Shown one piece after another: positions 12,856-24,420 of a DNA stretch of 64,000 nt. The stretch spans positions 11,936,233-12,000,232 of the forward strand of contig OW285188.1 of assembly GCA_935421135.1 (NCBI GenBank). Direction: 5' to 3'. The notes under the pieces were generated by a model, which saw nothing but the letters and a program-made list of their open reading frames with translations, was not told the origin of the DNA and made no database searches. Position 1 is the stretch's first letter. The number at the start of each line of letters is the position of its first letter. Made by a program: the position numbers and the translations under genes. This stretch comes from Bugulina stolonifera (Eukaryota; Bryozoa; Gymnolaemata; Cheilostomatida; Bugulidae).

Positions 12856-15800
12856 ATGAAATGGTCGAAGAGCCACAACATTTCATGGTTTCTACTGTTT
12901 GGGTTTTATCTGGGAACAACAAACTCTATATCAAATTGGTTGTAAGTACATATATGTAATGTACATGATAGTACATTACACTTTCGCTATACTGTATATA
13001 CATTTACATGTTGTTCTGTCGTGTAATATATGGGCTATATAAATGTTATACCGCTGTATAATTATGTTGCACAGGTAGACTTATAAAAAGCATAACACAA
13101 AACATTGTTGTGCAACATAAATGTATACTTACACACACATAACAGTAACCGCACTTAATTGGAGAGTAAGGTTTTTTTTCTTCTCATTACTTACTTCAAA
13201 TTTATGCACCATTCACCAGATTATTTCAGGATGTAATATAAAAAATATAGTATGCACGTCATATTTATATTTTATACCATTGATAATTTTTTCCGGCTAG
13301 CTTGCATGCTCTGCACTGTACAATATAGTTCTGCAAGCTGTAGAAATGCATGTGCTACTTGAATGTGTTATATTATTTCATAATTGCATTTTTCACAATA
13401 ATGTACAGTACATTCACTGCTAAAAAATATTTCTTTTGCAATACGCTCAATTTACGTATATGGAAACAAAATCCTGCAGAGTTCATGAAAATATGTCAGT
13501 GGTAATGTCACTCAATGAGTATGACTGTTTGTTTTAGTACAGAGCTGTCAAAATATATTTTTGTAGCATATTTTCCCCGGTGGTGCCATTGTGTCAGTTG
13601 TCACAAATAAAAAATAAACAATATTTTTTCCTGAGTCAAGCTGAATAACTGCTCATTTATCATAATAATTAACACTACCATTGGCAATGTGCCATTTACA
13701 CCCTGTCTGTGATAAGTTGTAGGCATTGGGTGTTCACAATATCTTAGCATACAATATAGGCTGCTTGTTCTGTGCTGCAGCCAGCACAGTATAAGTGAGA
13801 TACTGTACTTAGTGAATATGTGGATACTCTCTACGTGCAGGAAATGCTTTGTACTTCTTGTTTGCGCCCAAATTCTGCAGTCTATCATCTACATCTCTGA
13901 ATGAATGAGGCTGTATGTGCATGCATGTGCCCATAAGATGGGCTCAGCTGAATAATAATGTCATAACATGAGGCCATGAGAGTTTTATTTTGTCTTGTTC
14001 TTTATATTTGAGCCTTTGAAAAGTATGTTTAAACTTCGACTGTGTGCTCCGCTAACACAGAGCCTTCTATATTCTACATTATCTTTTAGGTCTGTTATAA
14101 AGACAGGATACAATGTTTCCTACAGTCACCCATGTAACACAACTCCCCCATTGACTGATAACCAGTATTCGCTCTGCCAGGAAGACCCCCAGGTTCTTCA
14201 ACTAATTGCTGCTGGCATTTCTATGTCCTTGGCAGAATGCCAACTTCAATTTAAAAAGGAAAGATGGAATTGCACCACTGAGTCATACATTTCTATGCCT
14301 ATAACAAGTAAGCTTTACTATTTTTAACAAATTTTAATAGAATTTTCAACCTGTCTCATTAGCAAACCAGGAAGTGTTTAAAATGGTTCATTAGCGATAT
14401 TTTACCATCTTCTACAAATAGATTAACAGAGAGCTAAGCTGAAGTTTAGAGTTTGTGATACTAAGCAATGGTCTATAACATCACTAATGATATCAGCTTT
14501 ACCGCCTCCTAGCTACTGAAGGAATTCTCTAAATACCATTTTCTTGGTATGACATGATGCTATCATAATAATAATTGCTACTTTTAGGTACTAGAGAGTC
14601 TGCTTTCATCTATAGTCTGACAAGTGCTGCCATCGTCCATTCCATCAGCAGGGCATGCAGCATGGGCAACCTGACAACATGTTCATGTGCTAAACATGGA
14701 ATGGGAAGGAAAAAACGAGAAAACCTACAGATGGATTCAACAAACGACTGGAAATGGGGAGGATGCAGTGACAATGTGAATTTTGCGGTAAAGTTCAGCC
14801 AAAGGTTTTTTGATACCCCACAAGAAGAATCGGGTGATTCACTAATAGGAGCCGATTCCATGGCAATGCTTCACAACAAGAGAATTGGTAGAAAGGTAGG
14901 CAACAATAACTCTGCTCAACATTGAACCTGGTACCCTGCACCAAGGAGACTTTACATGTAGTGTACCATACAACAATATCATTTACATGATTCTGAACAG
15001 AATTGTTCTGAAGTTTAGACCAATATCATGCAACTTATATTAGCTGCATGATACATGTTTGATGTACATGTAATTCCATACTGCCATGCTATTCTTAAAA
15101 AGCAGTGGGCAAAGTTTATGACACATGCTGACTGCATACCATTTAGGTATGACTTGATGATAACAGCAGCTACTGAAACAATAATTGGCTCTATTACTGT
15201 TTTGACACTATTTGATTTATAAAATGTGATAACTCCTAGTTGAAGATAACATCAAAGTATATGTGCTTGAAGTTAGTGAAACTTATAATATTAGTTAGTT
15301 GGAGCAATCAGCTAAGTGGATTTGAACAGATGAGCTGTAGTCAACAAGCTGCTTATCCTCTAGCTTGTCTTACTTATCATATGAAATAACAGCATTATCT
15401 TTATTTTGACACTTGATGAAGGCATCCTGGTTACCTATGAAGTTATCTCCCTTGTCCTATTACTACAAGGCTAAGGTTGAACTTATACAATGGGATGAAT
15501 AAGAAGGGGTTGGATGAATTTTTAGAGGGCAAAAACAAATATAGAATTTTATTTTGTTAAGATTATGTTTTCAGTCAGTTTATTTAATCTCAAAATTTCG
15601 CCTTCATCAAAATTTTCGAAAATTTAACTACATTATCCCCATCCAGGTCTATATGTAAAATATAACAGAGTAAAGGCTATGAAGGCTGCAGGGCCAATAA
15701 TACTAAATAGTTCATCTCTGGCTACATATTTCAGGTAGTGGTTCAGATGACAGAAACTAAATGTAGATGTCACGGATCGTCAACCACATGCTTACTGAGG

Positions 15801-17352
15801 ACTTGTTGGAGATCTTTGGCCTCTTTCTCTAAAATTGGAGACAAGTTAAAAAAGATGTACGATGATTCATCTGTACAAGTGTTTAAACGTAAAAGAAATA
15901 AACTCAGACCTGTGAACAAAGCAATAGAGAAGAGAAGTCTCAAGTCTGGTAGCCTGGTTTATATCTCCAGATCACCAGATTTCTGTGTTCAGCACCCACA
16001 GCTAGGAATACAAGGAGTTACAGGTAAGAAATGTCAAGTTTGATTTGGGTCTGCACTACAACAGTCCTCGCACAAGTAGGGGTGACATATACATGGTATA
16101 TACATGTATATACAATCCTGATATTATACTCTGTGAATAACATTATCCTACCTCTTAGTGTTTCACCTTTTCACTTAAAATTTTCATGTCTGATATTCCC
16201 TAAAATATGAGCATCAATAATTTGAATTTTTAATACAATCATATAAAACCGATTCACATTATGTTATATAGCACTATTCCAGGTTTACATGTACTAAGCA
16301 GTGGTAATACAGAGTATGCAATGCACAGACAATTAGAATTTGCATTTTTAAATTAATAAGTGTCATTTAGTGTCAACATTATTAATAACAAAATGGGCCC
16401 ATTTAAGTGGTTTGTGGAAATTTTAGTTAGTGTTATATTTTCATGAGTTATTCATATGAGGTGTGAGTCTAGACATATTTGCTATCTCATATCTGTCAAG
16501 GTGTCACAGGTGACAGTAAAGTGAGAGACAAATACTTGCATTATGTGGTCATTGTATCTGACACAGCATATAAATGCACCGAAATAGCCGATCAGGCTAA
16601 TTAATATAAAATAATCAAAGTAACTTATCAAAACTATTACAATTATTATTACCTTAAATGTCAACAAACTATTGGACATGTGCACTGATAGCTATTATTT
16701 TTGTTTTCTACAAACTAACATACTTTGCTGCCACTGTCATAATTGACCAATCAGGTTAGAGGGTGCCTGTGAAGTGTCAGTGTTGTAGACAGCCAATAGT
16801 CTGCAGGTGTCTCCATTACCATTACAACGAATGGTGCACATAATTGGAGTAAACCCCAATACTAATCTCTAAACTCTATGGTTTCACAACTATGAAATTA
16901 ATATATTATACTATATCAATGAATAATTCATTAGGCCCATGTGGGCCAATGGGCCAGAGCTCCAATATTGCTGTACATCCCATTTTATATGAATAGCAGT
17001 GGCGCAATGAGAGCTATTATTTTGCACATGAGCTGCCACCAGTAATGAAATTGAGAGAAGACAACTTTGAATCATTACCTTTTATAACCTCTGGATGGTG
17101 GACATGACGCCATGGTACTACCAATTTCATTGCGATTTATGATTGTAACTTTATTCTACATTCTTGTTTGTAGGGAGAGAGTGTAATAAAACAGGATTTG
17201 GAGTGCATAGCTGCACATCATTATGCTGTGGTAGAGGATATAACACACAATTATTGGAAGAGACTGTCAATTGTAACTGTAAATTCTTCTGGTGCTGCCA
17301 TGTTGAGTGCGACAAATGTCACACGGTGAAGGAAGTGTACACCTGTAAATAA
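12856..17352 (+). CDS. Wnt family secreted ligand, complete
   Basis: Wnts are lipid-modified secreted glycoproteins that signal through Frizzled/LRP receptors. Five exons, 12856-12941, 14090-14307, 14588-14895, 15735-16023 and 17174-17352, sum to 1080 nt, that is 359 residues plus TAA. Exon 1 encodes a signal peptide (MKWSKSHNISWFLLFGFYLG) followed by SNWL, the usual position of the mature Wnt start. I count 24 cysteines in the whole protein, the canonical Wnt number. Recognisable blocks are ECQLQFKKERWNC, TRESAFIYSLTSAA, WKWGGCSDNV, GRECNKTG, LCCGRGYNT and the end FFWCCHVECDKC. The acylation loop reads CRCHGSSTTC instead of the usual CKCHGxSGSC; the palmitoleoylated serine position (Ser209 of Wnt3a) is still Ser, about residue 220. 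Asn-glycosylation sequons NVS, NTT, NCT and NLT are present. Divergence prevents assignment to a bilaterian Wnt subfamily. The gene is convergent with UBE2V downstream. Confidence 0.95.
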
Positions 17353-19297
17353 TAACATCCTCCCCCCTCCCCCCCCCCCCCCCCCCGTGCTCATTATCCA
17401 CATGTCTTGTCAGTTACAAACCGTCCAATGTTTCATTCAACTAAGGATTGGAGCAAGTTTTGGACATGAAATATTGTTATATCACTGTTTTAATTGGGTT
17501 AGGTTATATTTTTATATTATTTATGCTTGAATATTAATTTTGTAAATCTAGATTGTAGTAGATTATAAAACCAACAATTTTCTATAAATATATTTTACCT
17601 TGACTAAATAGTATCAAGTCAATAATATATACTGCTAGTAGTTCAAATCTTGTGATTCCTTATGTGGAGTTGTCATGCCATTTCTTACCCCAGGTATGAC
17701 AATTCCCCTACAATGTTTGCACAATTTAAACTATTCACAGGTTTTGAAGTAACTGTTGTTATCTCATTAGGTTATCGATTTCTCTAACAAAAGTGGTGTC
17801 TAGCCTTGCGTATTTTGTAATAGAAGACAACATAGTTTCGTACATGCACCTGTTTGTTATGCATTGATCTTGATCATTTTTTTGCTCAATATACATAAAA
17901 ACTGTGTAACATGTAAACAATATTCATGTAAACTTGGTTATGGGGCTGTAAGTTTACATGCACATGTAATTTTTGAACTTGGCTACTTCACATTTCACAA
18001 TAAACTACTTTTTAGCTCTGAAAGTGATATGAAAGTATATTTATTCTTGTATTATAAATGTTATTACAGTGCTAGCTAGCATGAGAAGATAAGTCCATAA
18101 CATCATGAATAGAGAAAGATATAAAGAAAACAATTTTTTTTTCACATTTTATTTTGTAACTCAATGGCAAAAATAACTTTAGAAAGCATCTAATACTTGT
18201 ACAATTTATATTATGATTTCAATCATCTACGATGCAAATATAGCCAGAGCTGCTATTTCAAGTTCAACTCAAAAACCAACTTATTTGATTGTTTAGGTGT
18301 CCACAGAAGAGTTATCATTGACTAAATTTACTGTAATATTATGTAATACACCGAAGTTCAATATACTATTATTTATACCTAAATGTGCAAATGTGGTCTC
18401 TCTACAACAAGAGGGAGACAACCCTTTGAGCAACATGTAACAATAGTCAGACATAGCGATCACCAGTGACGGTGGAGATGTAGTCACTGCTAGTATTCAA
18501 CTTGTGGTATAAATAATATTGCATCTAGTAAAGCTCTTCTGTGTCACCTTCTCATCACAACTGCCACATAACTACAGACAGAATTCAGTGTAAGTTGCAT
18601 GTACCTGCAACAAAAATAGACAAGGTGGTACAACTCCACAACCAGCCTCACATCACATGTTGAACATCGCTTTTTGCAGTACTTTATGTAGATTAGGTTC
18701 CAAGTGTGCCAATTAACAGTGGTTGAGTCCTGGTAGGTGTACAAACTCTATACCTCAGTCATTCCATTCTTGGGGTGGGGGCAGACCTTGGAACTCGGAC
18801 TATAAGCTAATAGCTTATTCTCCAAGCAAAGAGCAATAGCAAAGTTCAGTGGTGTAGTTTGTTTGTAAGTTGATATTATATATATATGATAAGACATCTA
18901 ACTGTACATGGCAAAACAGCATATACATGTAATATATAATTACTCTAATGGGTAAATATACGGAATGACATGTAGACAAATTGAACCACATACATGCATG
19001 TCATGCAACTGAATGCAGGACAATACATAACACTTATATAATATACATTACACATTATATAATAAATTATACATGTATTAGAGTGCATATACTAGTAGTA
19101 TATGAATCAGTTTGATTATATTGGCAGTATAAACTCCATGCACTTCCCTCTCATTATCTAGATTACACTCATCTAGATAATAGCATTTAGTAAGAGGCTC
19201 CAAGTACTTATACACATGTACATAACACATCCACTCTATCAATGACCTGCAAGCTTACAAACATGATATTCAACTCACCAGGATATTTACAGCTACT
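17353..19297. other. convergent 3' spacer between Wnt and UBE2V
   Basis: This 1.9 kb holds the 3' UTRs of two facing genes. Candidate poly(A) hexamers are AATAAA at 17999-18004 for Wnt (+) and TTTATT at 18148-18153, read as AATAAA on the minus strand, for UBE2V. Both are distant from their stops (about 650 and 1150 nt), so these assignments are weak. No other gene was recognised. Confidence 0.4.
17361..17386 (+). repeat. C-rich homopolymer run just after the Wnt stop codon
   Basis: Nine bases after the Wnt TAA begins a 26-nt run of C broken by a single T pair. It lies in the expected 3' UTR. Such a tract slips easily in replication and sequencing, so its true length is uncertain. Confidence 0.85.
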
Positions 19298-22200
19298 TTA
19301 GTAAAAGGAACCCTCTGGAGGTTGTGATAACTTTTTGTTAGCAGATGACGCCATGTGTTTACGTACTTCGCCTAAAATATCTTTTATGGAAAAATTACGT
19401 CTCCACCCAGCTAGCATTGGAAATTCTTTACCTTCTTTTAACTAAAAGACAAACATACCATAAAATTAGTCTACAGTATGCTCTGTTAGGTGCAGCAGTG
19501 GAGAAATTTGGATAGCCTTAGTTCCTTGTTTGTGGTTGGGGTGAGGGCGGTCAACCGGCAAAATATAGAGAAGACAACTTCTCCTGCTTCATTTTTGGCG
19601 AAGAACAAAAGGCTATCTCAAATTTCTCCACTTCTGCACCTAACTCAGTATGCTCTGTCCGGTTGGCACATAGCTACATGTACATATACATGCATGTGCA
19701 AATTTCAAAGATGAAGTCTTAAAAGTTCATCAGCACCAACAAGTACAGCTATTTATAATTTCAACTAGTTACGGTCACAAGGGCATCAAGCAAGGGTAGA
19801 CATTACAGACATGCCATTCATATTACGAATATTGCAACTATGTGAAAGCAGTACAGTATACTACAGTAACATCCTGTTCTACCAATAGAATAACCTAGCT
19901 TTCAATCCCACTAGGAAAAAGTAACACCACATAGCAGAAGACACAGGGGATATAACTTCAAATCAAACAGTTTCAGAATAAATTCTTACTTTCCAGCCAT
20001 TACACTCATGGGCATACCCTATATGTATAATACAACCTTATGTAGTGCAGGGAGAGGAATGCAGACAGTGTGTACACTAAAATATCATATTCAAAGACTT
20101 ACGCATCCATTGGAATCCACTCCGCTCATATTAACCTTAGTTTTAAATTTGACTATTGGAGGTTTATCTGGATAATTTGGACCGCAAGTTATCCTTAAGT
20201 TATATATTCTGTTTTCAAAAGGAGTCTAAAATGAGAACCAAACAAATATGACCCACAAAAAATAATAATACAATGCATGAGTCATATCAAGTAAAATCCT
20301 ATACCAGCTAGGACAATGGGAGTAAATAAGTGCTTGTAAAATGTAGGTTGAAATATATAACAAACACGATAGCTAAATACACATCTGTTAGTTTACTATA
20401 TCTATTTGCAGTGATTACCCTTGGTGGACCAATAATAGTACCGGTCCAATTTGTTAACGTATTATCATCATCACTCTCTAATCCCCATGAAATTGTTCCA
20501 TCTCCAACTCCCTTTTGGCCAGCCTCCAATTCTTCCAATAGTACAAAATTTCTTGGTACAACTGAAAAGGAAGTTATTGGATGAAATGTTACACAAGACT
20601 CATGGTGGATTCGTCAGTTTGCATATAGGCCGTTACACTATGTTGGTTTATCGAGTACTTACCTGTCATTTGGAATCATTGAACACAGTAGAGCAACAAC
20701 TTGAAAACATGCGAACCTGAGCACACAAGAATCTACCAACTGATGAATAGACACTTTCACATCATTTGGCCTACATGCATATAGTTCAAAGGTATTGAGC
20801 ATTAAAGGACTAAGCGTAAAGTGAAAGTTCCAAAACCGATTGTTTCGAGTCTCAAGAAAGGTAAAACACAGTCCAAATATTTTCATGTGTGATACTTAGA
20901 TGCATTCTAGATTCTTCAAGAGGGTAGACTATAATGGTGAGATCATAAGCTTGAGACATTTTGAATGTTGTGTAGGCCTATTGAATGCTACAGGTTTATT
21001 AACCTGGTGCAAGTGTATACATGAGAATTTTAGCCGCCAGAGTGAATTCAACAGCTTTGCACACTTAGATTTCGCCTCAACTTGCAGAAGAGTGATCTAT
21101 TTATGTCAAGTCTCCAAGACACAATATGCTACAAGTTTTCTAATCAAATGAGGTTCCAATATCTTTCAAGATACGCTGAGATAGCACTTGCACCTAAATG
21201 TGTGCAAATAGCAATAGTCAAAGCTGATACAGACAAATGGCACGCGTATTGAGACTTCTATTCCCCAGGAACTCACAGTAGACTATCAGTCTGATGATAA
21301 CGATCTACTGCTCTTCTGCTTGCAAGCATTCCTATTTTGAGTTGCAAAGCAGTCTCTGATCAAGTAGCATTTACAAAATGTTTTAAATAAATTTTATGTA
21401 GGCCTAAGGTTACACGCTTCCGAAGTAAATAGGTACTCTCGGATCTTAAACGTTCGCTCATAGTTGTCTTCCCCTAAATGGGCAACATCTGAAAGAGATC
21501 TAATGCACGTGCATCCTTAGTTGGCAACTCAGCATTCATTAATTTATTTGGAGTCACGGTCTCTGTGACAATGCTAACAGTTGTTAATGAATACTAGAGG
21601 TAGAATGAATTCAGCAACAAAACTCATAAATTTTTGAATCTTATTGTTTCCAGCTACTGAGTGTGCAATCCGCCTATTAACTGTATTATAGGCACAAAAC
21701 ATCAATAAAGCTAACAAATAAATCCAGAATTAAGCTATCGTAAAACTTTTATTCATTCTGTAACTAGCCAAACAATGACACAGTAAGTCATAAATGGTTT
21801 CATGATTATTATCGATCTTAGTAAATGTCGTAATAAGCCGCTATGCTCCAGAACTATTTTGGCACTCAGAAATATCACTGAGAACAGGCAATTCATTGTT
21901 TCTAGGCAGTAGGCAATTTTAATAATTTCTACTGCAATTACCCAAAAGTCAGCAATTGGCCCTGAACGTTCACATGGAATTTAGAAAATCTGGAAGTGCC
22001 TATAGACCTGTAACACACTGGATTCTGATGCTTTTACTTGTTGTTTCGTTGAGTTTAACAAGTACTTGCGCTTAAACCTTTCTTTAATGTTTCCGGCTGA
22101 AGACTAACCGACTAGGCTACTTGTAAGCTTTGGCAGAGAAAAGTGTTTTTTACGAAAAATTGCAGGTTGGTGTAGCTGTTAGCTTTATTATCTGTAGACC

Positions 22201-23088
22201 ATAAACTATTTCACTATGAATTTTTTCTTCAAAAATTTTTTTTGAAATGTGCACTCTGAAACTAAAAATATACTGTACACAGCTGGTAAAGTAAAATCCT
22301 TAACAAAGTATTGTCTGAAGGTCACAGGTTCACGACAGACACACTTTTGATGTAGAAGGTTAACCCTTCCACTAAAAGCCCATATGTGCAAGTTGACAAA
22401 AAATTTCAGTAGTTTGGGTTTTGATCTTCGGGACTATCTTAGATGGCAGAAAAGCTGTCATGTCATTGGCTAGTCTTACCGTCTCCAAATCATGAAGATG
22501 AATCTTTCATTTTATTTGTTGAAACGGATTTTGATGTCAACTAGAATTAACAAATTGAAATTCCCTGATAAAGATTACAGCGTGGTTACAACACTAAGTA
22601 TATATATATAGGTTTAGTATAGTTATAAATAAAATACATTAACATTAGGTTAGGAGAAGATTTGATACATACAGCATACACACAACCATAAAACAAAGAC
22701 AGAAAATTATTAATTTTAAATTTAATTTGGCATTAATTAAGTGATTAAGATTCTTCAATTGCTCATCTTGACTTCAGATTTCGCTATCAATTATATCATA
22801 GTCATGTTGTTATAATGACTATGAATTTCAATGATCTATTTACTGTAACTTTGACTAATTAATTTATTTTCCTCATAAGCCAAGGCAGGTGAGGTGTCAT
22901 ATTTCTGTATCCGATTGCAAGTCTAAAGTGCATCCCATGTGTGATGTGATCAAATTATTCTCTTTTATTCTATCATATATATAAAAGTATAACTTCTAGC
23001 CTCAGAATATTCTAATAGAAAGGGCTGATGACATGGTCAAAACAGTTTCATGTTTATAATATTCACTCTCACCTGCTGAACTAGCCAT
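19298..23088 (-). CDS. UBE2V2: UBE2V/Mms2-type ubiquitin-conjugating enzyme variant, complete
   Basis: E2 variants pair with Ubc13 (UBE2N) to build Lys63-linked ubiquitin chains in DNA-damage tolerance and NF-kB-type signalling. Minus-strand exons 23088-23073, 20561-20419, 20225-20103 and 19441-19298 sum to 426 nt: 141 residues plus TAA, close to the 145 of human UBE2V2. The product starts [19 protein letters not shown], continues [48 protein letters not shown] and [10 protein letters not shown], and ends [10 protein letters not shown]. These match the family along its whole length. The catalytic HPN motif of active E2s is absent, as expected. An unusual cysteine (residue 94) sits near the E2 active-site position, at the last exon junction. 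The first coding exon is only 16 nt, followed by a 2.5-kb intron. UBE2V1 and UBE2V2 cannot be told apart here; the symbol follows the closer match. Confidence 0.95.
19486..19645. mobile_element. MITE-like inverted-repeat element, family A copy 1
   Basis: A 160-bp element in the last intron of UBE2V has inverted termini: TTAGGTGCAGCAGTGGAGAA at the left, and TTCTCCACTTCTGCACCTAA at the right. A 12-bp direct repeat CAGTATGCTCTG flanks it at 19474-19485 and 19646-19657, apparently a target-site duplication. It has no coding capacity. It begins only 44 bp from the acceptor of the last UBE2V exon. A second copy lies at 29815-29971. Confidence 0.75.
20562..23072 (-). other. large first intron of UBE2V
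   Basis: This 2.5-kb intron separates the 16-nt start exon from the rest of the coding region. No other gene is recognised inside it. It contains one weak tRNA-derived SINE-like segment (22278-22345). Confidence 0.7.
22278..22345 (+). mobile_element. possible degraded tRNA-derived SINE fragment
   Basis: A box-A-like segment (agctggtaaag) is followed about 40 bp later by a box-B-like segment in the context GGTCACAGGTTCACGAC. This spacing is that of a tRNA gene. The folding of the arms is poor, so it is at most a decayed SINE head rather than a functional tRNA. Confidence 0.3.
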
Positions 23089-23242
23089 GATAGCTGTGGT
23101 AAATAAATGGCTAAATCTTTTTGGTTGCTTCCGGAAGAAAGAATCATATACATAGAAACATATGCCCGCTCTTGAAAAATGACGCTAACCTTCGATGTCT
23201 ATGTCTCTATTTTCAAATGCGCATTTTGGTGAGATTATAAAC

Positions 23243-23254
23243 AACATGGCGGCA
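23243..23254 (+). promoter_or_regulatory. YY1-like element CAACATGGCGGC
   Basis: The sequence matches the ATGGCGGC core of animal YY1 sites, often found near transcription starts of housekeeping genes. It lies 155 bp upstream of the UBE2V start codon, in inverted orientation relative to that gene. Function is inferred. Confidence 0.35.
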
Positions 23255-24357
23255 CATACCATTATAATTGGTATTGGTTTTTGCTATAGCTACAATTTAA
23301 ATGTTTGAATAAGAGGAATTATTTTTATATTCGTATTTATTACCAAAATCATAAAGAATATAGTATTTAGTCTGATGTCATTATTATGTTTTGCAGTGGT
23401 GCTTACATGCATATATTACTTACATTTTACCTTTTCTTTGCAATTCAAACAAATATTAATATAATATTTATAATATTATATATTAAATAAAATTATTTTT
23501 ATATTAATATAATACTCGCAAAAACCAACTCAGTAAATAAATGCCCACACATTTAATGATACACTCTTTACAATATGGTGGCCAAGAGCGTCAACAGAGC
23601 TAAATTAGGAGTAGTAGATTTAATTAATCAATGATGAGTTCAATGAACTCTAAGCAAAGGGAGATTATTATTACACATTGAATAAAGTTATATATATATA
23701 TATATGTGTGTGTAGCCTATGATTTGCATGTGCTTGAAGTTGAATTAGAATAAAAAATTTAAATATTGAATTAAAATTAATTATTATATATTTTAATTTT
23801 TACTATGAGATGACAATCTTTTAATTTAATTTTCAACATTTCAAACACAAAAGTTTTAATAACATAATTACAATCAATATTTAAGCAGCTCAAACCACAC
23901 AGATTTCATCTGCCAAATTGATACATTTTTATTTTGCAAAATGCATTTTGAATTTGACATGAATATATTAGTTCTGCGCACAATTGTGAAGAAAATTGAA
24001 CTGTTAAGTAGGTGCTCAAGTGGGGCTTTTGCCACTTTTCTAAACATTTTGTAACACTTTTTCAATCATCCAGTGAAGCCAAGACACAGCTCATGGGCCT
24101 GCTCCGCTCATCCTGTTGGCTTCTGATATATAGGTTGTTAACCTGGTTGAAAATATATCTGCCAACTCATGAAAGCTAGTGGGAGCTGTACAACCAAGAA
24201 GTAAAATTGTCTAGCCTGTGTGGAAATATACTGGGCTTACAGCTAGTAATATTGTTAACTCTCCATTTTTTGTTTTTTTATTGTAAGTCTAGATCCATGA
24301 ATCAATCCAGAGTATAGCGTGCAACTCCTAGTTTCTATTGTTTGACTCTTTTCAGAG

Positions 24358-24396
24358 ATGGAGGAATTACACATGGTTACTGATTATTATGAGTAA
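24358..24396 (+). other. upstream ORF in the leader of the helical-repeat gene
   Basis: A short frame beginning ATGGAGGAATTACACATG (12 codons, MEELHMVTDYYE, then TAA) lies 24 bp before the assigned ATGGAGGAAAGTGAAG start at 24421. If it is transcribed it would be a translated leader peptide. Its start resembles the true start, but the frames are unrelated thereafter. Confidence 0.35.
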
Positions 24397-24420
24397 ATAC
24401 ATTCAATTATCGCAGCAACA

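Larger units (their letters stand above)
23089..24420. promoter_or_regulatory. divergent promoter region of UBE2V (-) and the helical-repeat gene (+)
   Basis: The 1.3 kb between two divergent start codons must contain both 5' UTRs and promoters unless 5' noncoding exons lie elsewhere. It is very AT-rich, with a (TA)n(TG)n run at about 23692-23713. A CAACATGGCGGC element is at 23243-23254. Confidence 0.5.

Noticed and set aside
16985..17130. Possible MITE with GGCGCAATGA and complementary CGCAATGAAATTGG near its ends
   Set aside because: The arms pair over a few bases only and no target duplication is visible.
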